Positions 1-5,158 of a stretch of 5,454 nt of DNA are shown here, in pieces. Origin of the DNA: Bacillota bacterium. Its GTDB lineage: Bacteria; Bacillota; Clostridia; Christensenellales; SZUA-584. The first letter of the stretch is position 1, and every line of letters starts with the position of its first letter. Below the pieces are notes generated by a model. The model was given only the letters and a program-made list of their open reading frames with translations. It did not search any database and was not told the DNA's origin. The stretch covers positions 1-5,454 of the forward strand of contig JAEWWC010000079.1 in assembly GCA_023396555.1 (NCBI GenBank), in the 5' to 3' direction. The position numbers were made by a program, and so were the translations under genes.

Positions 1-852
1 GCGCTGGCCGCCAGCCCCACGCTCAAAACCGGCAGCACCGGCAGCGAGGTCACCAAGCTCCAGAACAAGCTGATCCAGCTGGGATATACCGATTTTACAT
101 CGGCCACAGGCAACTACGGTTCCTCGACCAAAACGGCTGTAATCCGTTTCCAGAGCAACAACGGCCTAACGGTGGACGGCATCGCAGGCAGCGCCACCCA
201 GAGCAGACTTTATTCATCCAGCGCCAAAAGCCTGATATTAAAGGAAGGCAGCAGCGGCGAAGCGGTACAGACATTACAGCTGCGGCTCAAAGCCCTCGGA
301 TACTTTTCCGGTACGGGCACCGGCTATTTCGGTCCTGTTACCAAGGCGGCTGTAACCGCGTTTCAGAAAGCCAACGGTGTTTATGTGGACGGGGTCGCCG
401 GTCCCAAAACACGATACAAGGCGTTTGCCAGCGGAACTCCCAGCGCCGGCCCTGCGCCGTCAGCCGGCACTTCCAACGCGGCCATAGCGGACATCGCGCT
501 GGCACAGTTGGGTGATCCGTACGTGCTCGGCGGCAACGGCCCATCGTCGTTCGACTGCTCCGGTCTCGCCTACTATGCGATGACCCAGGCGGGCTTCTCC
601 GTATCCCGTCTGTCGGCTGCAGCATACAGCGAGCAGAGCTCGTGGACCAAGATCACCAACACCGGCAGCCTGCAGAAGGGCGATCTGCTGTTCTTCTACT
701 CGGAGAACTGGACCAGCATCAACCACATGGGCGTGTACACAGGCGGCGGAGAGTTCGTCCACGCGTCGTCCGGTCAGGGCAAGGTGATGGTTAGCGATCT
801 GTCCAACAGTTACTGGGCAGGCCACTTTGCGCTCGCCCGCCGCGTCAGCTGA
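1..852 (+). CDS. NlpC/P60 peptidoglycan endopeptidase with peptidoglycan-binding repeats (5' end outside window)
   Basis: The reading frame is open from base 1 and ends at TGA 850-852, giving 283 visible residues; the true start and any signal peptide lie upstream. Two peptidoglycan_binding_1 repeats are visible, at residues about 5-70 and 77-142. They share the pattern LK.G..G..V..LQ..L..LGY, then a G-(Y/x)-G...TK.AV..FQ..NG block and a VDG(I/V)AG end. A Ser/Ala/Pro/Gly linker (about 145-160) joins them to a C-terminal NlpC/P60 domain (about 160-283). The expected catalytic residues are present: Cys186 in SFDCSGL, His242 in NHMGVY and His254 in FVHASS. NlpC/P60 enzymes are cysteine peptidases that cut peptidoglycan stem peptides, usually gamma-D-Glu-diaminopimelate bonds, outside the membrane. 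The repeats should hold the enzyme on the wall. The exact bond cut and the physiological role (daughter-cell separation, turnover, spore) cannot be read from the sequence. A terminator follows directly, so this is the last gene of its transcript. Confidence 0.93.
   Translation, partial: ALAASPTLKTGSTGSEVTKLQNKLIQLGYTDFTSATGNYGSSTKTAVIRFQSNNGLTVDGIAGSATQSRLYSSSAKSLILKEGSSGEAVQTLQLRLKALGYFSGTGTGYFGPVTKAAVTAFQKANGVYVDGVAGPKTRYKAFASGTPSAGPAPSAGTSNAAIADIALAQLGDPYVLGGNGPSSFDCSGLAYYAMTQAGFSVSRLSAAAYSEQSSWTKITNTGSLQKGDLLFFYSENWTSINHMGVYTGGGEFVHASSGQGKVMVSDLSNSYWAGHFALARRVS
13..426 (+). repeat. Tandem peptidoglycan-binding coding repeats, 72-codon period
   Basis: Two in-frame copies of a peptidoglycan-binding module, about 216 bases apart: the first begins near LKTGSTGSEV and the second near LKEGSSGEAV. 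They align well as protein, with conserved LQ..L..LGY, TK.AV..FQ and VDG.AG, but have drifted at the DNA level. The four residues before copy 1 (ALAA) look like the end of copy 1 (LYSS) just before copy 2, so at least one further copy probably lies upstream of the window. Confidence 0.8.
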
Positions 853-874
853 CGAGCAAACAGTACCAAACAGC

Positions 875-920
875 AAGGCCGCTGCAAATACCCTGCAGCG
901 GCCTTCTTCTTTCTCTTTTC
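875..920 (+). terminator. Rho-independent terminator after the NlpC/P60 gene
   Basis: A perfect 12-bp stem (875-886 AAGGCCGCTGCA paired with 894-905) with a 7-base loop (887-893) is followed by a pyrimidine run rich in T (904-920). It lies 22 bases after the hydrolase stop codon and separates that gene from the LCP transcript. Confidence 0.93.
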
Positions 921-966
921 CCCTTAAAATATTCATCATTATTTTACGCCAAATGTTTGATTTCCA

Positions 967-975
967 TGCTATAAT
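967..975 (+). promoter_or_regulatory. Extended -10 promoter for the LCP gene
   Basis: TGCTATAAT at 967-975 is a perfect extended -10 (TGn plus TATAAT). No good -35 sits at 16-18 bases; TTTACG at 943-948 is the best partial match but is 21 bases away, so the promoter probably relies on the extended -10. It lies in the AT-rich gap just after the terminator. Transcription would start near 981-983, giving a leader of about 50 bases. Confidence 0.7.
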
Positions 976-1018
976 CAGATGTAAAAAATATCCGATTTCA
1001 GCCGCCCGACCAAGGCGC

Positions 1019-1025
1019 AAAGGGG
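1019..1025 (+). promoter_or_regulatory. Ribosome binding site of the LCP gene
   Basis: AAAGGGG lies six bases before ATG 1032 and supports that start over later in-frame candidates. The start also gives a basic cytoplasmic tail followed by one membrane segment, as expected for the family. Confidence 0.7.
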
Positions 1026-1031
1026 TACTCC

Positions 1032-2519
1032 ATGCAGCAAAAGCAGAGAATGCAGCCGGGCAAAGCCGGTAAAAAGCCGCCGGAAAAACGCCTGTTCCAT
1101 AAGCCGGTTACGCCGGGCAAGCTAGCCATATACGCGCTGCTCGCTTTGCTTGCCGTCGGGCTGGTGGTGCTGGGCAACTTCATTTACGTCACCGTCATCA
1201 ACGCGCGCGCCGCGTTTCCCGATATGCCATTATCCACGCCTAAGCCCGCGGACACACCGCAGGCCTCTTTCGGTGCTGAACTCACGCCGGAGCCCACGCC
1301 GACGCTCTCCCCCGAGGAACAGCTCTCGCTGCTGGCAGACCCCAACTTCATGAAGGACCGCGTCAACATACTGCTGACAGGCATCGATTACGCACCGGAA
1401 CGCGAAGGCCGCAACGACTTCAGAACCGACACCATCATGATGTTCTCCGTTAACTTCGCAACCGGCAAAGTGGACATACTCTCTGTCCCGCGGGACAGCT
1501 ATGCCGACATCGCGTTCACCGACAACCGTTGGAAGATCAACGGCGCCTACATGTCGGCAGGCGGCGCAGACGGCAAAGGATACGAATGCCTGATGCAGAC
1601 CGTGAGTGATACCATCGGCGGCGTGCCGGTAAACTACTATCTCGCCGTGGAAATGCAGGCCGTCAAGGACATCGTGGACATACTCGGCGGCGTGTGGTAC
1701 GACGTGGATTACGAGATCAATATGAACGGACGGCACCTCAGCAAGGGCTACCAGCTGCTGGACGGACAGGCCGTGCTGGACTATTGCCGTGCGCGCAAGG
1801 GCATCACCTCCGGCACCGACATCGACCGCATCGACAGGCAGCAGCGCCTGCTGATGGAGGTGTTCAGGCAGATCAAGAAAGCCAATCTGCTGACCGAGAT
1901 GCCGCAGATATACGACACGATGAAGGAAAGAATAGACACCAACCTCACACTGGAGCAGATCGCCGCGCTGGCGTTTTTCGCGCTGGACCTCGATCCAGAA
2001 ACGGAGCTCAGCCGCTACGCGCTCAAGGGCGAGTACATGGAGGCGTACAACGCCACCTACTACGTGCTGGACCACAACATCACCGTGGACATCATCCGGC
2101 AGATATTCGGTCAGGACGTCTCCAAAACCATCGACTGGAAGTACAGCATCGGCTACGTCAAATTCGACAACGCTAAGATAAACCTCGATAAAGCCATCAT
2201 TAAATTGCAGGATTACCTCGACCAGCGGCGCGCCACGCTGTCGCCCGAGCTGATCGCGCAAACTGAAGCGCTGCTCACGCAGTCAGAGGACCTGCTCGAC
2301 GCCAACGATGCCTATGTGAAGGGCGACGAAACAGCAGCCGAGGACATGAACGCCATGACGGCGCAGTTAGAGGTCATGTACCAGACGCTGCTCGTCTATG
2401 TGCCACCGACGCCCACCCCAGCGCCAACAATAGCGCCGACGCCCATGCCGACCGGCACACCTGTGCCCACTGCCACACCTGCGCCCACCGATCCGCCCTC
2501 GCCAACGGAAACGCTATAA
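1032..2519 (+). CDS. LytR-CpsA-Psr (LCP) family cell-wall polymer ligase with Pro/Thr-rich C-terminal tail
   Basis: 495 residues. A strongly basic cytoplasmic tail (1-30) precedes one membrane helix (about 31-56). A Pro/Thr linker (about 64-95) leads to the extracellular LCP catalytic domain (about 108-280). Family motifs are clear: NILLTGID (112-119), the R131/D133 pair in DFRTDTIMMFSV, SVPRD with R154 and D155, WKINGAY (167-173), and YCRARKG followed by DIDRIDRQQRLL with R253, R255, R266 and R269. LCP enzymes move polymers such as teichoic acids or capsule from undecaprenyl-pyrophosphate carriers onto peptidoglycan, binding the pyrophosphate through these arginines and acidic residues. The family's usual downstream region continues to about 360. 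Beyond it lies an extra, probably helical, segment (about 378-455) and a low-complexity Pro/Thr tail (458-495). Many family members end near 300-400 residues, so this one is long. It has its own promoter and is followed 11 bases later by an unrelated AT-rich gene. The polymer substrate is unknown. The 'transcriptional regulator' label sometimes given to LytR homologues is not supported here. Confidence 0.94.
   Translation: MQQKQRMQPGKAGKKPPEKRLFHKPVTPGKLAIYALLALLAVGLVVLGNFIYVTVINARAAFPDMPLSTPKPADTPQASFGAELTPEPTPTLSPEEQLSLLADPNFMKDRVNILLTGIDYAPEREGRNDFRTDTIMMFSVNFATGKVDILSVPRDSYADIAFTDNRWKINGAYMSAGGADGKGYECLMQTVSDTIGGVPVNYYLAVEMQAVKDIVDILGGVWYDVDYEINMNGRHLSKGYQLLDGQAVLDYCRARKGITSGTDIDRIDRQQRLLMEVFRQIKKANLLTEMPQIYDTMKERIDTNLTLEQIAALAFFALDLDPETELSRYALKGEYMEAYNATYYVLDHNITVDIIRQIFGQDVSKTIDWKYSIGYVKFDNAKINLDKAIIKLQDYLDQRRATLSPELIAQTEALLTQSEDLLDANDAYVKGDETAAEDMNAMTAQLEVMYQTLLVYVPPTPTPAPTIAPTPMPTGTPVPTATPAPTDPPSPTETL
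2403..2516 (+). repeat. Low-complexity Pro/Thr-coding stretch ending the LCP gene
   Basis: The last 38 codons of the LCP gene are an irregular run of PT, PTP and APT units, with no LPXTG-like motif or second membrane helix after it. Such tails are usually disordered and can thread through the wall or be modified. The DNA repeats are imperfect (variants of gcgccgacgccc), so this is a coding repeat and not a microsatellite. Confidence 0.7.
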
Positions 2520-2524
2520 GGAGA
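2518..2524 (+). promoter_or_regulatory. Ribosome binding site of the AT-rich gene, overlapping the LCP stop codon
   Basis: AAGGAGA begins within the LCP TAA stop (2517-2519) and ends six bases before ATG 2531. The arrangement suggests the two genes are co-transcribed and that translation of the second may depend on ribosomes finishing the first. Confidence 0.8.
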
Positions 2525-2530
2525 CTCCGC

Positions 2531-3382
2531 ATGCATATACCGATTACAAAGAGACTGATAGACGAGCTGGAAGCATTACTGATACCGTACGGTTTTCAGC
2601 GTAAAAAGTCGACGCTTATTAGAGTGGATCATCAGAAGGTTATAATAACATTCAATGTAAAAAGCCATGTGTATCACAAGGTCTATATGTGCATTGGCTT
2701 GTTCTCGGTGTATCAGCCCGTTGATTATTTAGACTTACTCGAAGGATATCTTGGGCTTGAACATTTTTCACCAGAATGGTGTTCGGATTTTAATAATAAA
2801 AGTGACGACGATATATTAGAGGAAACGTTGCATATCTTTAAAAAGTATGTCCTTAGTATTTTGGCTAACCGTATTACTCTGGAAGACCTTATTAATATCG
2901 AAAAGAATTTATGTTTGATAGGTAAAATAGATATCGATCTTGATGAATGTCTCACGATTGACGCGTATCGTAAAGCTGCCGATTCTATGCCACTAATTAC
3001 AAAGAATGTGGATGAGCAATCTTGGATTCAATTTGCGGCGAATCCCAATGAATATTTCTTTATATCCCCAGATATGATGTACAGCTTTGTTAAGATGGGT
3101 CGTATGGATATGGCTATGAAAACAATTGACATAAGAATTTGCATGCAAATTATTCTTTATAATCAATTGTTATCGCAAAAAGAACAAGCTACCCATTCTC
3201 CCTATGCAATGAACACTTGGGAACAGCTTATAAACGGAAATGCGAATAGCGTAAAAAACTTATGCCAAATGAAGCAGTACCTTATAGACTCCGATACCGA
3301 CAAGCTTGATCAAGAACTGCTGGCGCTAGAGCATCAAACCGACAGCTCACTCAGGCATTTTGGCCTCAGTCTTTACTCATAA
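2531..3382 (+). CDS. Hypothetical protein, AT-rich, N-terminus weakly DUF4304-like
   Basis: 283 residues, starting at an ATG with an excellent Shine-Dalgarno and ending at TAA 3380-3382. I do not recognise the protein with confidence. It has no signal peptide, membrane helix or catalytic motif that I can see, so it is probably a soluble cytoplasmic protein. The first 60 residues (an amphipathic helix, then PYGFQRKKSTLIRV and alternating beta-like strands) recall the pattern of DUF4304-type domains, a family found in some toxin-immunity settings; this is a weak resemblance only. The rest looks mainly helical and rich in Asp, Ile, Leu and Asn, with short hydrophobic helices and scattered Cys that form no metal motif. 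Hand counting of bases 2581-3360 gives about 37% GC, against about 60-70% in adjacent genes, with many TTA, ATA and AAT codons that the neighbours avoid. This suggests acquisition from a lower-GC source. It lies 11 bases after the LCP gene and is probably transcribed with it. Confidence 0.85.
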   Translation: MHIPITKRLIDELEALLIPYGFQRKKSTLIRVDHQKVIITFNVKSHVYHKVYMCIGLFSVYQPVDYLDLLEGYLGLEHFSPEWCSDFNNKSDDDILEETLHIFKKYVLSILANRITLEDLINIEKNLCLIGKIDIDLDECLTIDAYRKAADSMPLITKNVDEQSWIQFAANPNEYFFISPDMMYSFVKMGRMDMAMKTIDIRICMQIILYNQLLSQKEQATHSPYAMNTWEQLINGNANSVKNLCQMKQYLIDSDTDKLDQELLALEHQTDSSLRHFGLSLYS

Positions 3383-3421
3383 TGTCCTAACCAAGCTATA
3401 TAAAACTTGCCGGATAGAGCC
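3383..3421. other. Short convergent gap without a clear terminator
   Basis: Thirty-nine AT-rich bases lie between the stop codons of the AT-rich gene (+) and the cysteine synthase (-). I see only weak complementarity around an AAGCTATATA/AAACTT segment and no GC-rich stem with a T-run in either direction, so how the two converging transcripts end is unclear. Confidence 0.5.
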
Positions 3422-4315
3422 TTAAAACAGCGGCGTGCTCAGATACTTCTCACCCCGGTCAGGGAATATGCAGACGACCACACCCTCCTTCAGCGTCTCC
3501 GCCACCTTCAGCGCCGCCAGCATCGCCGCGCCGGACGACATGCCGCAGAATATGCCCTCCTCCTTCACGATGCGCCGCACCATGTCAAACGCCTCTTCCG
3601 ACTCGATCATGATGGACACGTCGATGCGCGACGGGTCATATATCTCCGGCACGATAGCTTCGGTCATGTTCTTGAGGCCCTGTATGTAATGCCCCTTCAC
3701 CGGATGCGCCTCCACGATCTGTATGTCCGGGCTCAGCTCTTTCAGGCGCTTCGCCGTGCCCATCAGCGTGCCCGATGTGCCGAGCGCCGAGACGAAATGC
3801 GTCACGCGCCCCTGCGTATCGCGGATCATCTCCTCCGCCGTCGTCGAGTAGTGCGCCAGCTTGTTGTAGCGGTTGGTGAACTGGTCGGGCATGAAATACT
3901 TATCCGGATTTTCAGCGACCAGCGAGCGCGCCTTGCGTATCGCGCCGTCCGTGCCCTCGTCCGCCGCCGTCAGTATTACCTTCGCGCCAAACGCCGTGAT
4001 CATTTTCTGCCGCTCCACCGACACCGCGCTGCTCATCACGATCTCCACATCGTAGCCGAGCGTCGCGCCGATCATCGCGAGCGCGATGCCGGTATTACCG
4101 GACGTGGGCTCGATGATGGTCTTACCAGGCGTCAGCGTCCCCTCCGCCTCAGCCTGCTCGATCATCTTGAGCGCGATGCGGTCCTTGATGCTGCCGGTGG
4201 GGTTGGTGCCCTCCACCTTCGCATATATCTCAACGTTCTTATTCGTCCACAGCTTGTTAATCCGCACCAGCGGCGTGTTGCCTATGGTATCCAGTATGTT
4301 GCCGTATACGTTCAT
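3422..4315 (-). CDS. cysM: CysM-type cysteine synthase (PLP-dependent O-acyl/O-phosphoserine sulfhydrylase)
   Basis: 297 residues, fold-type II pyridoxal-phosphate enzyme making L-cysteine from an activated serine and a sulfur donor in the cytoplasm. The start at 4315 is chosen because GGAAGGGG lies six bases upstream and the protein then begins MNVYGNILDTIGNTPLVRIN, the normal N-terminus; a longer frame to 4408 has no family similarity. The PLP lysine is K44 in NPTGSIKDR. The substrate loop is EPTSGNTGIALAM (69-81), the phosphate-cradle glycine motif is SALGTSGTLMG (177-187), and the C-terminal motif is EGIFCGMSSGAA (253-264) with DRGEKYLST near the end. The overall pattern, including VERQKM, DQFTN, AHYSTTAEEM and LKNMTEAIVPEIYDP, matches CysM enzymes (Escherichia coli CysM and mycobacterial CysM) better than CysK. 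Donor choice (O-acetylserine or O-phosphoserine; sulfide, thiosulfate or a thiocarboxylated carrier) cannot be fixed from sequence. No serine acetyltransferase or sulfur-carrier gene is in the window. Confidence 0.93.
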   Translation of the reverse strand: MNVYGNILDTIGNTPLVRINKLWTNKNVEIYAKVEGTNPTGSIKDRIALKMIEQAEAEGTLTPGKTIIEPTSGNTGIALAMIGATLGYDVEIVMSSAVSVERQKMITAFGAKVILTAADEGTDGAIRKARSLVAENPDKYFMPDQFTNRYNKLAHYSTTAEEMIRDTQGRVTHFVSALGTSGTLMGTAKRLKELSPDIQIVEAHPVKGHYIQGLKNMTEAIVPEIYDPSRIDVSIMIESEEAFDMVRRIVKEEGIFCGMSSGAAMLAALKVAETLKEGVVVCIFPDRGEKYLSTPLF

Positions 4316-4321
4316 GCCAAA

Positions 4322-4329
4322 CCCCTTCC
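4322..4329 (-). promoter_or_regulatory. Ribosome binding site of the cysteine synthase
   Basis: Read on the minus strand this is GGAAGGGG, six bases before ATG at 4315-4313. It decides the start and rules out the upstream ATG at 4408. Confidence 0.8.
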
Positions 4330-4349
4330 AAAAAACACAACTTATCCAG

Positions 4350-4380
4350 ATTATATTGCTCCGACGATCAAGGATATCAA
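4350..4380 (-). promoter_or_regulatory. Proximal candidate promoter of the cysteine synthase
   Basis: On the minus strand TATAAT lies at 4355-4350 (perfect -10) and TTGATA at 4380-4375 (four of six -35 bases). The 19-base spacer is longer than ideal. Transcription would start near 4343, leaving a leader of under 30 bases. The -10 overlaps one arm of the inverted repeat, so this promoter could be blocked by a protein bound there. Confidence 0.45.
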
Positions 4381-4395
4381 GGTTGGAGCAATGTA
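4352..4395 (-). promoter_or_regulatory. Imperfect 14-bp inverted repeat upstream of the cysteine synthase (operator or leader hairpin)
   Basis: Arms 4352-4365 and 4382-4395 match at 12 of 14 positions around a shared core ATTGCTCC/GGAGCAAT, separated by 16 bases. Arm centres are 30 bp apart, close to three helical turns. One arm overlaps the proximal -10 and the other lies just upstream of the proximal -35, a common repressor-operator geometry. In RNA made from the distal promoter the same repeat would form a hairpin. No T-run follows the second arm directly, so it is not a typical terminator. Confidence 0.5.
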
Positions 4396-4448
4396 TTCGG
4401 TCGGACAAACGTTTCCCATTCTATTTATTGATACGATTATCCGCCTTC

Positions 4449-4476
4449 ATAATAGCACTTCTATCCCCAGGGTCAA
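4449..4476 (-). promoter_or_regulatory. Distal candidate promoter of the cysteine synthase
   Basis: On the minus strand TTGACC (4476-4471) and TATTAT (4454-4449) are separated by 16 bases, each five of six to consensus, with TGC just before the -10 (extended -10). The -35 overlaps the TGA stop of the upstream ATPase gene. A transcript from here would begin near 4442 and carry a leader of about 127 bases that includes the inverted repeat. Confidence 0.55.
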
Positions 4477-5147
4477 GCCAGCCATTCCGGTCTGGTCAGT
4501 ATGCTGATGGGCAGCCGCTCGCCCGCGCAGTCCGGGCACTGCTGCTCAAAGACCACCAATGCAGCTTCGGTGCCGCTCACATAGCGCAGCGGTATGCCGG
4601 TGCTGTCCGACAGCTCCCGCACCACCGCGTACCCTTCGGCCAGCTCGCTTCCTGTCGTTTCCGGCCCAAGGTTGGCGTTCAACACCAGACCGTCCGCGGT
4701 CAGCCGCGCCCGTGCCTGTATCCGCGTCAGGCTTTCTTCCAGCGTTTCCGCGCTGTCCTGAAAGGGCCGCCGCGTGTTGACCACAAACAGCGCCTCGGTG
4801 TCCGCACGTGCCGCATCAAAATACTGTTTCAATCCTCCCAGCGCCGCCGCACCCACCGGGTCTCCGCCGCAGTCAAACACCGCGTATTCGTGCCGGAACG
4901 CCGCAAATACATCGGGCGGCAGCGACGGTACATCCACCGCCGTGTTGGCGAACACCGGTGCGATCACGCGTATGCCCTTACTCTCCAGCAGCGGCTTGTG
5001 TTCCGACGAGCGGAAATAAGGGTTGACGATATCGAGGTCAACCAGCGCCACATCGGCAGACTTCTCCGCCAGCGACAGCGCAATATTGAGCGACAGCTCC
5101 GTCTTGCCGCTCCCGTAATTGCCAAACAGTACCGTGATCTTTTTCAT
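4473..5147 (-). CDS. ParA/MinD-like P-loop ATPase, function unknown
   Basis: 224 residues, cytoplasmic, of the CobQ/MinD/ParA nucleotide-binding superfamily. The Walker A motif is GNYGSGKT (9-16). The lysine of the deviant KGG motif of true ParA/MinD proteins is missing, so it is closer to a plain P-loop. VALVDLDIVNPYF (33-45) supplies the switch-I aspartates D37 and D39, and YAVFDCGGDPVGA (88-100) is the Walker B region. VVNTRRPF (122-129) and VLNANLGPETT (155-165) follow, the latter near the expected nucleotide-base contact. This combination recalls a small family common in Clostridia whose role is not established to my knowledge. It ends with CPDC (204-207) before RLPISILTRPEWL; a single CxxC could help bind a metal in a dimer, which is speculation. 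The start has AAGGAGA at 5158-5152, whose first base belongs to the TGA stop of the upstream FAD dehydrogenase. Ten bases separate the two genes, so they form an operon and may be translationally coupled. Confidence 0.88.
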   Translation of the reverse strand: MKKITVLFGNYGSGKTELSLNIALSLAEKSADVALVDLDIVNPYFRSSEHKPLLESKGIRVIAPVFANTAVDVPSLPPDVFAAFRHEYAVFDCGGDPVGAAALGGLKQYFDAARADTEALFVVNTRRPFQDSAETLEESLTRIQARARLTADGLVLNANLGPETTGSELAEGYAVVRELSDSTGIPLRYVSGTEAALVVFEQQCPDCAGERLPISILTRPEWLA

Positions 5148-5151
5148 GCAT

Positions 5152-5158
5152 TCTCCTT
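5152..5158 (-). promoter_or_regulatory. Ribosome binding site of the P-loop ATPase
   Basis: Minus-strand AAGGAGA lies four bases before ATG 5147 and overlaps the upstream TGA stop (5160-5158) by one base. The overlap indicates a shared transcript with the FAD dehydrogenase. Confidence 0.75.

Noticed and set aside
172..852. GTG at 172 as the true start of the hydrolase
   Set aside because: The frame is open from base 1 and the upstream residues form a complete peptidoglycan-binding repeat; the GTG codes for the Val of a VDG motif.
460..1020. A minus-strand open frame of 186 codons over the NlpC/P60 domain and terminator
   Set aside because: It runs through the terminator hairpin and antisense to catalytic motifs, with no similarity of its own.
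1230..2261. A minus-strand open frame of 343 codons inside the LCP gene
   Set aside because: The plus-strand LCP protein has all family motifs; the antisense frame is Val/His/Asp-rich shadow sequence.
2403..2516. CRISPR-like or microsatellite repeat at the end of the LCP gene
   Set aside because: The units are irregular, in frame and encode a Pro/Thr tail; there is no repeat-spacer pattern.
2515..2520. TATAAG as a -10 promoter box for the AT-rich gene
   Set aside because: It is formed by the LCP stop codon and the Shine-Dalgarno, lies only 11 bases before the ATG and has no -35 partner that I can see.
4316..4408. N-terminal extension of the cysteine synthase to an ATG at 4408
   Set aside because: The 31 extra residues have no family similarity, cover the promoter and inverted repeat, and a strong ribosome binding site precedes the ATG at 4315.
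4316..4472. A cysteine T-box leader upstream of cysM
   Set aside because: The gap is too short for a usual T-box, and I find neither the conserved T-box sequence nor a terminator stem with a T-run.
3407..4507. A long plus-strand open frame (366 codons) opposite the cysteine synthase
   Set aside because: It is Arg/His-rich with no family similarity and lies antisense to a clear CysM; GC-rich codon use on the other strand keeps the frame open.
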